Part shown: piece by piece, positions 36,390 to 49,600 of the stretch
Numbering within the stretch: position 1 is the stretch's first letter
Layout of the letters: every line of letters starts with the position of its first letter
Notes under the pieces: model-generated
What the model was told of the DNA's origin: nothing
What the model saw: only the letters and a program-made list of their open reading frames with translations
Databases searched by the model: none
Position numbers and translations under genes: made by a program
Assembly (NCBI RefSeq): GCF_037042905.1
Contig: NC_087252.1
Span: 7,501-71,500, forward strand
Source of the DNA: Lytechinus pictus
Taxonomy: Eukaryota > Echinodermata > Echinoidea > Temnopleuroida > Toxopneustidae
DNA length: 64,000 nt
Direction of reading: 5' to 3'

Positions 36390-37003
36390 AAAGTACGTCA
36401 GTTCGCTGGGAGCTGCGGTGGCGTGCGGTTGTAAGATGTAAGCTCCGAATAAATCAAGTTGAACTGTATACTGAATATCTCCCAGGTTGCTTCATTTGCA
36501 TGATTTAGGGTGAGTGAGCGGGTGATTTGGTGTATTTCAGAGGAGCGAGAGAGTGTACCACGTTGCACAATATACTTTTGTGAGAGAACCTGCCCAAAAA
36601 GAGATATATAAGTGAGGAGAAGCGTGGACCGGGTTCTGGAGACTGCGAGACGGCAGAACGCTACCCCAACAGAGCTCGGTTACGCCACACTGGAGCTGTG
36701 ATGACGTGCAGTTGTAAATAGTAGCTCCCGATATTAAACTAAGACTTACACCGTACACTAGATCTTTCCACTGTGCTTTCTTTATAAGGTGAGTGTTATA
36801 GTGCTTGATTCGATGTATTTCAGAGAGGTCTGAGAGGAAGAGAGTGTACCACGTTATACAATAGACTTTTGTGAGAGAATCTGCCCCCCAAAACAATTGA
36901 ATGAGTGAAGAACAGCGTGGACCGGGTTCTAGAGACTGCGAGACGGCAGAACGCTACCTATACCCCAACAGAGCTCGGTTACGCCACACTATTGTAGAAA
37001 GGA
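36390..37003 (+). repeat. Tandem pair of a ~310 bp unit, possibly a solo/tandem LTR
   Basis: Two head-to-tail copies share 'GGGAGCTG.GGTG.CGTGC.GTTGTAA', 'GAGTGTACCACGTT', 'GCGTGGACCGGGTTCT', 'GAGACTGCGAGACGGCAGAA' and 'ACAGAGCTCGGTTACGCCAC'. On the minus strand each unit begins TGTGGCGTAACC, which looks like an LTR start. No retroviral-type genes are near. Class uncertain. Confidence 0.6.
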
Positions 37004-37236
37004 AGTTTAGAAGATGTCAAGTGAAAGATTGGGTGTAATTTTGTGTGTGTTTTCTGTGTCAATATGGGGTGATTTTCAGGGGAAACACTTTTCCCACTTT
37101 GGTCAAGATGCTGACCTTTTCATTATCCACCAAAATGTGTAAATGTTATTTATGCTCTTTTGAATGGCATATGATTGACTATAGTAGGCGATAATATTAG
37201 CTGGTAATACTGTTTTCTTCCTTTCCTGTTTGCTTA

Positions 37237-37660
37237 TTAAAGGGGACGTTCACCCTAACGAAAAGTTGTAAAAATAGCAGAAAAAAATATATTGGCCAAG
37301 GTTTGAGGAAAATCTGTTTAAAATTAAGAAATTTATTAGAATTTTAAGTTTTGGGTTTGAGATGTCATACTTGAGCAGCTGCACCATACATGTATGTGAT
37401 GTAATACAAAATGCACGAATTTCACTTCTTTAACAGTTCTGATGACTTAATTTTGTTTTCTTTTCATTATTGGGTGTGAAATGATTTGTCTATTAAAAGG
37501 TACAGTAAAAACAATTTCTGATTTTCTGAGAAAATTACATTTCATTAATTTTTTACCATTAGCTATGTAGGAAAGCTGCTCACATATTACATTACAAATA
37601 AAATGATTACATTCTAATAACTTTTAATTCTAGATGGATTTTTGACTGGCCTTGAGGGGA
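37237..37660 (+). mobile_element. Foldback-type element fragment, family C
   Basis: Starts TTAAAGGGGACGTTCACCCT. Inner sequence (GTTGTAAAAATAGCAGAAAA, ATTTTCTGAGAAAATTACATTTCATT) matches 63446-63867. The right end was not found here. Confidence 0.55.
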
Positions 37661-37769
37661 ACATCAAATATATTGCCAGCAAAAGAATCATATTGGCCCG
37701 AGTTTTTAGACGAGGGCAATATGGGTCATTTATATTATATTATATTTCTTAAATAAACGTTTTGTCAGG

Positions 37770-38455
37770 AACTCCCCTCTTGAGATCTCGGCCGTCGACC
37801 GAGCCGAAATTTGGCACGAAGGTGTTCTGGGACATAATCTACAAACTTGTATAGTAATTTATTTCATGCAAATTGCTATTAAGTAATTATGCTAATTCAT
37901 GCGTAATTAGTATACTTTTTCCTCTAACTCCCTATAAATAAAGCGGCAGATATTCTAATTTTTGGTATAGAAAAACTTTGTGGTGTTCTTATCAAGCCTA
38001 CGTGAAAAAATTGCAATATCATATCAATTTCTGATGTATTACATTGTTTTTAGCAATTTCTTATGTATTTCTTTGTTCTTTGGACCTTTTGTTTTTCATT
38101 GTTTTTTGTTGAAATTTGTTGAACTCTTTTGAGACCATTAACAGCATACAACAAATCCATTTAGACCTATAAAACTAAAAAATAATCATACATCTATGAT
38201 TTTTGGTTGAAAAGAGAATTTGCATTGACTTTGTACAAGAAATCACGTTTTTGGTCTGACATGCACTTTATACAAAATGTTGCATGATTTCGAAAGCGCA
38301 AACCCGGGTGTCACAAAATTGGTCTCAAAGTTGCACAAGACTTGGAAAGTTTAAAGTCAGCGAGCGGGGCGATCACAAAATTTTGCACGGCAAAAATATT
38401 GTGCGAATCGTTGAGGGGGAGGCCTCCCCCCAGCCTATATAGGGTTAAGACCAGT
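37770..38455. mobile_element. Copy of the CTCGGCC/AGGGTTAAG element
   Basis: 'CTTGAGATCTCGGCCGTCGA', 'GCAATTTCTTATGTATTTC' and the end 'CCCCCAGCCTATATAGGGTTAAG' match the element family at 8353-10067 and 38857-39536. The left end is eroded. Confidence 0.55.
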
Positions 38456-38856
38456 ACAAATGTTGTAGGAGCAAAATGTTGTGTCATCTAAAGAAGGGAA
38501 GCACTTATTGGTGTTGTATAATATGTATTTTTCTTTCCAATGTGATGCTTTTATCAGTTTGCTTTATCAATCAAACTCAACTCTATTTCTGTAGATCTGA
38601 GCCCAGGCTTAGAACAAAATGCAATTGATCTGATCAACCACAGCTACAGACAGCCAGCAATGTCAACATACATATATAAAATGTATGCTGGTTCAAAATG
38701 TTTTCTAGATATAATGTATAAAGAGTCATTTTTCTTGACAATTCAGTATGCCCCTCTTAGTTTACCAAAAGGACATTGTTAAAATTTCCTACAGGAAAAT
38801 TATGACATTGATGGATTTCCATATAGTTGAGGTTGATCGAATCAATCACATTGTTT

Positions 38857-39536
38857 TAACCCTTATTAAACTGAGGGGGGGTCAATTTGACCCACCCCCT
38901 CGACAAATTTTGCCGATACGCCGCTCACTGACTCTTTACTTTCAAGTCTTGCGCATCTTTTGAGACCAAATTTGCACAACCCGGGTTCACAGTTCCGATA
39001 TTACGCAATATTTTGTAAGCACTTGTCGGTCCCAAAATTGCTCAAAAACGTGATTACGTGTACAAAGTCAATGCAAATTGTGTTTTTCTTCCAAAAATGT
39101 ACAATTATTTTTACTTTTGTTGGTTTAGATAGATTTATTTTATGTTATTTATGATCGCAAAAGGGTCCCGGACAAGTTCATAAAAAAAAACAATAAGATA
39201 CATAGGAAATTAATTATATTACGGCAATTTTTTTGTAGATTTGTGTTACAAATGTAAAAAATATATGTTTACCAAAAATTAGCATTCTACTAGCTATATT
39301 AATTGAGTTGAAGGCAAAAAAAAAAAAAATTAGGGCAAATTCCATACACTTATTTGCATAATTAATTAATAAGAAAATATGAGCAATTAATTTTTTGAAA
39401 ATTTTACGATACAGTCTTGCGGTTTACATCCGGCTCTACATCAACGGCTGAGATCTGAGGGGGGGAGTCAAAGTGACCCCCCCCCCCCCCCCAGTATATG
39501 TTGGTCTGAAATAGCCCAGTTAAGAAAGGGTTAAGA
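38857..39536. mobile_element. Inverted-repeat element, uninterrupted relative of 8353-10067
   Basis: Ends 'TTTTAACCCTTATTAAACTG' and 'CCAGTTAAGAAAGGGTTAAG' are imperfect inverted repeats. G/C homopolymers around 'GTCAA.TTGAC' lie inside both ends. Internal blocks such as 'GCGCATCTTTTGAGACCAAA' match 8465-8500. Confidence 0.7.
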
Positions 39537-39689
39537 CAGGACCAAGGTCTTAAAATATGGAACTCAACAAGAAGCACACTTCTCAATATAAACAAACTGT
39601 CAACAAGAATTGTAATGATGCTTTGAAGATTTAATTTGTCTAAATACAATTCATAACTGACAAATTTTTTCAACAGAATGCTTTTCATG

Positions 39690-40530
39690 ACATCAGATCA
39701 CTTGCTTCTAGAAAAGTAAGAACTCACTCTTTGTTTGAAGCTGATCTCAACTGTCATTAATATAACCAGCACACTGCCAAGAGAATGTATATCTGAACTT
39801 GGGTTTAAATTAAACCCTGATTTAAAGTTGTGGTTTAACTATAGAGAGCCAATTGGGGCACAAATCCCTAACAGTTACACATCCAATTTATCAACTCTTA
39901 TGACACCCAAATTGTCTGGAATGATATCTGAACTATTTTGAAGTATTTTTCTTCATTATGAAAGCAAGAGGAAACAAAATGGTAAACATAAGAAACATAC
40001 AATATAAACAGAATTTTGGAATATTTGGCTCCCCATAATTTTAGCACAGAGGTAGACTGTGACTTCATAATATGGGCCCTTGTATCTTCATACTGAGTTA
40101 TCTGTGCCCAACCTATAGACAACGGTCTATCTCTTTTCCAAGGCTTTATCATTACATTAACCGCTTCCAGAAAAGTAGAAATTTCCCTTGATTTAGAAGA
40201 TGATATTACAGATGAAACTATCTGATATAACAAGATCACCGTCTGAACTCTAACAGGTCTCAATTAGAAGCATACTCATACTATCAGTACCAGCAGCCAA
40301 TATATATACTACTAATGTCTCTCTCTTCTCCATGGCTAATCATCATATGACCCGCTTCCGGTATAGTAAGAGTACCTCATGTTAGAAGCTCATCTCGTAT
40401 GTGAGACTATCGGGTATAACCAGCTCACTGTCTTCAACTTCAACAGACAGACTCAATTTATCCAAGGTACCTGAAGCCAATCTATGACTTCTTAACTCTC
40501 TCATTTGATTGGCTAATGATGACATAACCT
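39690..40530. repeat. Diverged tandem ~180 bp units downstream of SMG9
   Basis: 'CGCTTCC.G..TAGTAAGA', 'GAAGCT.ATCTC', 'TATAACCAGCTCAC.GTCT' and 'ACAGG.CTCAATT' recur in order about four times. Probably part of the SMG9 3' UTR or flank. An inverted-repeat element of the 31177-31472 type overlaps 39781-40078. Confidence 0.5.
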
Positions 40531-40562
40531 GGCAAAGGTCAAAGGTCAAGAAGAGGTTGACC

Positions 40563-40641
40563 TCAGGTAAGAAGTCGATGGTATTCTGACATTAGACTGG
40601 ATTTCTTGATATTCTCCCATGTTCTGCTTGCATATTGGTAC
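40563..40641 (-). CDS. SMG9: SMG9 coding exon 10 (terminal)
   Basis: 79 nt after acceptor TTTTTTTTTAG. Completes Trp, then YQYASRTWENIKKSSLMSEY, HRLLT and TGA, the conserved SMG9 end. Confidence 0.95.
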
Positions 40642-43600
40642 CTAAAAAAAAACATAAGTTAAAGAACTTTGTGTAAATTGATAAAACGCCATTATGGAAC
40701 TGAGGGGTGTTTAATAGGTTCCATGACATTTGCTCTGCTGCAAAGTCCACACATTAATGGAATGACCCACTTCAACCCTAAATTTAACACTAAACCTAAT
40801 ATAAAACCCTATTACAACCCTAACCCTATATCTTATACAAACTAAAGCCCAGAGCAATTGTCGCTAGAGCAAATGTCATGGTACTGTTTAATAAAGCGGT
40901 TCATAAGAGTGACTTTAAGAACGACTGGTGATCCTTTCTTGTGGTAAATGATATTCATCATTAAATGCTCATTGGTGATTATTTAGCGCAGAAGAAAGTT
41001 TCACCAGTCGCTCTTAACTTACAAACAGCCAGAAATGTTATTGCTAGCAGTGGTAACGTTAACTAATTCAAAATACTTTTGAAATCTTGCACTTGCTGTC
41101 ACAGCTGCCCTGCACGCTCCATAACACTCACCCTATACAGGATGATAGATCATATATATGCTTTTTAAACTGCATTTCCTTTACCCCATACAACCCCATA
41201 CTAAGTTTTTCTTGCTTCACACTGTCTTTCTTAACCCCATACTATTTTCTTAGCGAGGGTTAATGCCTTAACACCGGACTATCTCAAAGCTCATGAATAC
41301 TGATGATTTTACCACACAGCTTGTAATTAACCAGCAATTTGACTTCCATGATTGGCTAATGCTAAGCCCCCACATTTGCTTCCCGGTTTTTGTTTCACAC
41401 TGCATCTCTTTAGCACCGCAATAAGTCGGCTAACACTGCTTTTTAGCAGGGCCAGATAGTACTGTACTATTTACCTTGCTAGCCCACTTTGCTAAAATGT
41501 AGTGTGAAACCGAAGTGGGCTAAGCTTAACCCCGGGAAATTGGTGGGCTAAGACCCCCCCCCCCCCCCTCCCCTTAGCCCTACCTAAAATACCAATGTTA
41601 CGGGGAAAAAATTGAGGTGTGAAAAGCATAATAGTTTGGGAAGATGGTGGAATCAATGTCCAAATTCAATCCAAGCGTACACACAAGTGCATACATCAAT
41701 GAATATCACGCGGCCATTTACAATAGGCCGGGGCAACTTCGGGGCATTTTTAATCTCGAGCCCTAGCAACTGACCAGCCGATGAAAACAATGCACTAGTG
41801 ACCCGTACAGCAGGGCGGCATTTAGCATGCCTACAATGCATAATCTGCAAACATCGCATTCATACTTTGTGCTGATTGTCATTATAATCGAGTTCAACCT
41901 TTTCGTTATCTGCAAGTTTAAAAATCTTTGTGAAATTTTCCGTGCTGTTTCTGACATTATTTCAGTGTTTCTTATGCTTTGTTTTCATCGCACTGTCAGT
42001 GCTATCGTCATTAAGCGGATGTGATGTCACTTGGCCCCATAGATATGTTTACTGGGGTGATATCAAAACCTAGAGTATAACCAATGCAATCTTTGCAGTT
42101 GTGATAATGAGATGGTATATTGACCAATCACTAATTCAAATCTACATACCAATAATACGTAATATAAAAGAATAAATGTGGATATGATGTCCATCAGCTT
42201 GCTCATTGCATATTCAAGACAGTTAACATAGAACTCTTCACACAAAGTAATGTTTAATTTGAAAATTTTGATTTCAAGCTTACTATTATGAACCTTAATG
42301 TTTCTAACTCACCAGTTCTTTTCATTGAGTGATGAATGCGTTAGTAGAGGTCTGCTAGCAGCATACATCTGATTCCTGAAAGCTGTTACTAACCTCTCAG
42401 GTTTTGGGTGACCTACGTAGCCAGGGTCAGCAACAATGTCCACAGCAGAGGTCTTGGATTCTTCAATACAAACAAATCAAATCATTGTTAAATCACTTTC
42501 TAAACAAGAGACAAACTTTATTTTTCAATAAATAAAAGATTTATCAGGCCCCTGTTGCACAAAAGTTGCCATAAACCTCATCCCAAGATTCTAATCACTG
42601 ATTGGTAAAAACAACATGTGACGTAGTGCAATTCAGTGTATCATCATCTCAGGGTTTCGACTTGCTGTCAATTTCATACATCAAACCCTGTCATGATAGG
42701 GCAGGGCCACAACGAGTTGTGTTGCTACTGACTGCTGGGTCACGTACATACAGCCACCGTCACACTGACCATGCATGTAGCTGATGACAAGTAGCAGGGC
42801 AGCTAGTTTGAATTACAAAGTGATCTAGCGAAGCAACCTAGACTAGAATGTATTAGTGGTCCTCAAATAGACAACAGTTTCCCTTGAGCCTAGATTTAGT
42901 GTAAGATATATCTTTGTGATAAACAATACGGCATATAAAAAAATATGGACTGCTCTGTAAGTATATGTTGGTGGAAATCATTACTCGGTGCTTTTCATAC
43001 CCACCCTTCCATGGTTTATTTCCAATTTGTCTATGCCAACTCGTCTACTATTATTTGGTCTACCATCAGTTCGTCCACTCACCACATGGTCTACTTTCAT
43101 TTAGTCTAATGCCATTCTGTCCAATAACCAGTTGGTCCAATAGCCATTTAGTCAATATACCATTTGGTCTCATTGGATAAGTGTTAATTGGGCAAAATGA
43201 ATGAAAAGAAGATGGGTATTAGACAAACTGGTGATTAGACAAGGTGATTTTTTGACCAAATGGTTGTTAGACAAAATGTTGATGGACGGAATGACATTAG
43301 ACTAAATGAAGGTAGACCATGTGGTGAGTAGACGAGTTGGCGGAAGACGAATTGGCAGTTTACCCCCTTCTATTACCCCTCAACCAAGGCCTCAGGGTGA
43401 TAGAAGGGCTGAAATGAAAGGCACCTTGGCAATGATAATTTACACAGTCATCCTCGTGAGCAGTCAATATTATTACACCATTGCTATGAGTAAGTAACTA
43501 TCGTTGTAAATGCTAACAGCCAATTAAAGGGGAATCCAACCCAAACAAAAACTTGTTTTTATAAGGAAAAGAAAAATCAGACAAGTTGATAGGTGAAAGT

Positions 43601-46600
43601 TTGAACAATATTGGACAAACAACAAGAAAGTTATGAAGTTTTACAAGTTGTAAATATTGGTAATCACTATACCCATGGAGACTTCAAATTGGCCGCATAT
43701 GGGATGTCATAGTGATGTAAGGCAAGGACTACTCTTCCATGTACTCCAATACATATTTTGGCTAAAATGTCATTTTTCCCAAAAGTTTTATTTCAAATTA
43801 TATTTTTCTTTCATGAGGACATAAAACAATATACTACCCGGGTTATAGTTAGATTACTTCCCCAGGGGAATGGGTACTTAGGAGAAAACCACAAATCCCT
43901 GATAATAAAGTACATGGCCTATGGGAAAGTTGTCCATGCCCCTTGTCATAATTGACTTACCCAGTTGCCCATTTGAAATCTACATAGTATTAGTGATCTC
44001 AATTTTAAAGCAGCGATAACTTTCTTATTTCTTGTCCGATTTCTTTCAAACTTTCACCATTCTGTTTAATTTATTTTTCTCCTTCCAAACACATCATCTT
44101 ATGGCCACGGCTGGATTCTCCTTTAACACTGAGGATTTTGAGGAATTTATTATTGCATAGAAAAGTTGCAAAGATAGCTAAAAAAATAGAACTCACATCA
44201 ATCTGCGGAATAAATGTTACAACCACAAAAAAATTACATTACAAAGCACTACTAGGTCGATCTCCCTTCTGATATTAATTTAGCTGGCAAATATTTTAAA
44301 AATTTAAGAATTTACTCTTTTTATTGTTATATATAAGAATGGTAAGAGCAATTACATTCATTTATTTGGTCATTTTCTCTTTAAGGATAGTCATAGCATA
44401 GTGTCGTGTTGGGATCGTTAATTATGATATAGAAGGGAAGCGTAATGAAGAAACTTGGAGAAAGTTATACAGTTCAAATCACTGGGTGTTTAATCATCAG
44501 TTACAGTTCGAAGTACATGAAGATTCAGATATCATAGGAGACGATGAATATAAAATAATTTCGAAGTATAAGATTGAGATTCGGAGTGAAGTTAAATTAA
44601 TATTCAATGGACGTCTAAGTCTTGAAGTCAGTCAGTCTCTGTGGATGAGTGTTGGTCTAGTATTCTATCGTTGTATTCCATCTCTAATAATCAAGAAGTC
44701 CTTATTTATATCCTTTAGTTTTGGGGGTGTAACAATTTAAGGTGGGAATGATCTCTAAACTTGATCTGATTGGTCTACAGGTAACTGTCTATCAAACTTT
44801 CTCTGGTATAAGGGGTGTGGTGATGCTCTGTGCAAGTGACTGGGGCTGGAAGTGTGAGTCATACTTCTTAGCACTTAAGTTCCTTGAAGTTAGCTGACGT
44901 CACTGAGGGTTGGTATTTTTATGGTCAAGGTTTAGGAGTTAAATGGTATTGGGGGTTTGGGATTCTTAGTTGACATTGGGGGAGTTTGTAAACAAGTGAA
45001 GGTGAAAGACTGAAAGGATAACAGGAAGTTAAATACATACTACATAACAATAGAATGATTAAGAACATTCCAGAATGTCTCACTAAAGCTTTGTTCTTTA
45101 AGGCTGAGGAATTTTGTTATTTCTGAATAGAGACTGCATACAATAGAGATTCCTTGTGGTAGTGGAAATGAACAATAGGATTAGCTATGTTGTTAATTTC
45201 ACTGAGGTCATTCAAGAATGTTCTAAAATAAGACTGCTACAGAAAGGAGAATGTTCCTTTTGTAGACAATACTAGGAGCTTCCAGAATAGTGAATAATTT
45301 GTATATTAGCTGGCAGTTTCTTCAAGGAGATCATCATTTCAGATCACATCATATCCGATCAGAACTCAGAGTTTCACGCCAGACTTTATGTCAGAGCAGA
45401 TTTTTTTTTCCACCAGGAATATTTATCTTCTGTGGAATTATTTGCACGCCATCAATGAACTGTTTGCAGTTACTTGGAGAGAGGAATTCTCAGTTCTCAT
45501 CGAGATCGTCAACCTGTTTTAATGAAAGCTTTTCAACCCATGGATTGCTGAAATTGACTGTTAATCATCATCAACATCGTCTTCACAGACATTTCAACTT
45601 GTTACAGTGACTCTTGTTATTCATCATGCTTCAACATCAATTTAATCATCGCCAGTATTGTGGACATTAATTAAAGGAACCTTTGCCAGCCAATCTGGAT
45701 ATTATCATTTGGAATAAATTCAGATCTGTCACTTCAAGAGATGTAAGATAAATATTTATTTATGTTCTGTTAGTTTATGATTGTTATATTTCCTGTAATA
45801 AAAAAAAAAGGAAATCAAATTTATTTATTTATTTATTTATTGATATATTCATATTCCACAATCATCAAAGTACATTTATAATAAATCATTTTAACACTGA
45901 AAAAATGCATAACACACAGGATTGAAACGTAGCAATGAAATGAAAAAAGTGGAGGGGCCTACTAAAAAGCAAAGCTTGTAAAATGTAGACCCCCTATCAA
46001 AATTTTATACAAGGGTAATATGATATAAGTAGAAAACCAAATTTTTATTGTTATTTGTTGCAGTATCGTAACATTATCTTACCGTACTTTACTTGCTCAA
46101 AGATATTAACTAAACTAGAATTTTTTATCTAACTTAACTACCTTATAGTTACCAACTTAACAATGGATAAATTAACTTTGAAAATGATTTAATTGCCTAA
46201 CTAATCAGACATGATCACCATTTGCTATGGCTGGGATTCGAACCCACAACCTGTTTCAAAGTCCAGAGACTGATCCAATGACCACAACATGCCACGCACA
46301 AGGTGTGTGGCTCAGTGGTCAAGTCACTGGACTTTGAACCAAAAAGGTCTGGGGTTCAAATCCCACCACAACACTCGGTTCCTTTGGCAAGGCGTTGATC
46401 TACATTTACCACTCTCCACCCAGGTGTCATAAATGGGTACCCAGTAGCGGCAAGAAACATTAGTATTATCGTTACACATATCATCAGGGAACAAAACAAG
46501 CATTAAACTTACCCTTTTCATCTCTGTTTTTGTTTGAGTCCAATCTTGGAAGCAAGAATAGATTGAGATCTAAAGGGAGAGTCTTGGAGCTAAGGCAAGG

Positions 46601-49600
46601 CATGACTGAACTCCTGGCAAGGGATGAACAACCTTAAAAATATAGAACAAATAGATCAGTAGAAATAAAACGTATCCATGTAACACAGACTGTAGGGGCT
46701 GTGAAACATTTTGCTGTTAAAAAAAAAATACCAGTTATGGTAACGATCTCAAAATGAGTCTGAACAGAATCCATTGAAATTACCACCAGTGTTCGTAATT
46801 ATGTATAAAGAAATTTAGGCCAAATAGCTCTGGAAGAAAATGCATAATTGAGAAATGAGCAAAATAACACGGAATTCCATCAAACTTCAGGTATTTTTGA
46901 AGCAATGTTTATGTCAATACACTGTCCCATATATGCTAGTGGTAGTGATCATCAGAATTATTGATTTTGAGCTAAGATTTCATGATTTTACAACGATAAG
47001 TTTACATTGGTATCCCAGATCTAGATGTATGATAATATTTTGACAATAAACCATTAGACCATTAGATGTGTATGTCTGACCATCTATATGTTGGACCCTT
47101 ATTGAGTTAAATTGTGACTGTTTTCTAGTCATCTATCCATCCATTCATCCATAAGTAATCCTTCCATCCATCCGTCCATCAATCCATCTATCCATCCGTC
47201 CAGCTATCCATCCATGCATCCATCCATCCAATCATTCGTCCATCCATCCAACCATCCATCCAATATACATATCACCATGAGTATCATACCTGTATATTTG
47301 AGTTTAGATGTCATCATGAGAGAGTGGATGGCCTGTTGCATAGCATTGACAGTGATGGGTTGAAAACATTCTAAATATCTTACTTTCTAGAATCTACCTA
47401 TCTATCTGTCTATCCATCCATCCATCCATCTATTCATTCATCCATCCATTCATCTATCTAATAATGTATTCCCATGAGAATATCATACCTGTGTATTTGA
47501 GTTTAGATGTCATCATGAGAGAGTGAATGGCCTGTTGCATAGCATTGACAGTGATGGGTTGAAAACATTCTAAATATCTATCGATCTATCTTACTATCTA
47601 CTTATCTATCTATATATTTATCTATCTATTTATCCATCCATCTATTCATTCATCCATCCATTCATCTATCTAATAATGTATTCCCATGAGAATATCATAC
47701 CTGTGTATTTGAGTTTAGATGTCATCATGAGAGAGTGAATGGCCTGTTGCATAGCATTGACAGTGATGGGTTGAAAACACTCACGACTCGCTTTATTCTG
47801 CACAAATACTGAGAAAGATAAAAACAAGATCATTTTCATTCAAACAATGGCATAGTAGTAACACATACTTTAAAGTTTGAAACAATCACTCCTTTGTTTT
47901 AAATTTACAGTGACTTCCTGTCCATTCCCACATTATATGTGAACTTTTGGCTTTTACAACTGAATGTTTTTAATACTCTTCCTACTTAATGAAATATAGT
48001 ATGAAAATATATTTCTCTCACTCTGAAATCAGTAAACAATGATTTAATGAGAAGTCTTTATAATCAATTTTGTCATGCCACAGTAGATCTAAACATGTAC
48101 ATGACTCTACCTCTGTGGAATCAATAACTCTGTGTAATAGGAGCTGAATGACCACACTGAAGATAACCAGTATGTGGATAAAGACCCAACATAGACTTGG
48201 TATTTATTCATTTATTTATTTCAGTTTTCTTTCACCAGGGTAGCTCCTTCAATTGCGTAAACTAATTTACAAGAGGGCCCTGGGATGCCATCTTATTTTG
48301 TCCATTTCTTGTTATTTAAATTTTTTTTTTTACCAGAATCATTTAACATTTTTACTTGTACATACAAAAACTTGGGTAATATTTTTATTGGATTCTGTTC
48401 AAACTAAGTTTACATTGTCTCCATAACTGACATCTATGTATAAAGCAATTATTCATAGTTATTTGTGTCTTTACTATTGGCAAACATTATTTTTCATTGT
48501 CCACTGCTTAGATAAGAGCTCATACCTATATTTGGGACGAAGTCCTCTGGGTCATCCAGATTACTGTTCTCTGATTGGTTGCTTGGTGGGGGCGGGGTCG
48601 CTGGCTTGAGCATCTCTGCTCGTTTGATGAATTCTATGATGTTGATATCACTAAACCAATCTTCAACCACCATTACAACATGACATACAGTCAGGAGAAA
48701 TGCTGCAATGTACAGGGACTGAATAGAGAAGAAAAATCAAATGATAATAAGAACAATAACTTCTGAAGATTTCCATGGCAAAGAATAATAATAGGCATTT
48801 GTATAGTGCCATCTAGCTAGAAACAATCTATTCCAAGGCACATCATCCCATCTTTAGCTCGAGCTGCCTTTCAGCGCCTGTGAATTTAAGGAATTAATCC
48901 TGCCGGGTACCCATTCACTTCACCTGGGTTAAGTGCAGCACAGTGTGGATAAATTTCTTGCTGAAGGAATGAATGTATTTATAGACTTCATGTTACACAA
49001 GGTTTTTCTTTTGGGGGCTCATGTGTGGTCCTAAAAAGGACTACCCAAGTTAGACATTTCAGCAAGTATGTCCTTGTCAGTGTCCCAGCAAAATTACCCT
49101 GGTTGTATCATGTTATTCTCGATAGTTGATATTGAAGACTATTGACAATATGTGATGAGGAGAATTCAGGCCTGCCAACATTTGAAAATGAAAAAAAGGA
49201 ATTCTAATCGCGCAGCACAAATTTTTTTGCTCGATATCAGGTGTCTCCCTTCCTTTTTTTTAAATTAAGACATGTTTAGCATTTTCATATTTGAGAAATT
49301 ACAAGTGTTGACAAACTATATTACTCTTACAACCACACAAACACTCATACACCACCACACAAATACAAACATGTATATGGGTTTATTTATCTTTAATCTT
49401 AAATGGAAAAATTGAGTGCTCCTCTTTTTAGTTGATAAAAAATCTTTAAAATGGGGTAACTCCTGGGGGCAATGTGGTCTAGTGGTTAAGACTCTTGTCT
49501 TTCAATCTGAGGGACATGGGTTCAATTCCCAGTCATGGCGTGTTTTCCTTCAGCAAGAAATTTACCCACATTGTGCTGCACTCAACCCAGGTGAGGTTAT

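Larger units (their letters stand above)
47140..47660. repeat. (ATCC)n/(ATCT)n microsatellite around the exon 7 copies
   Basis: Three blocks of imperfect ATCC and ATCT repeats (about 47143-47268, 47395-47460, 47575-47672) alternate with the exon 7 copies, suggesting the duplication unit was bounded by microsatellite. Confidence 0.9.

Noticed and set aside
44486..44740. 84-codon frame in SMG9 intron 8
   Set aside because: No recognisable domain; within the unidentified intronic segment, on the strand opposite to SMG9.
46300..46380. Functional tRNA gene
   Set aside because: A- and B-box are present but the sequence runs directly into a SINE body and a clean cloverleaf is not apparent.
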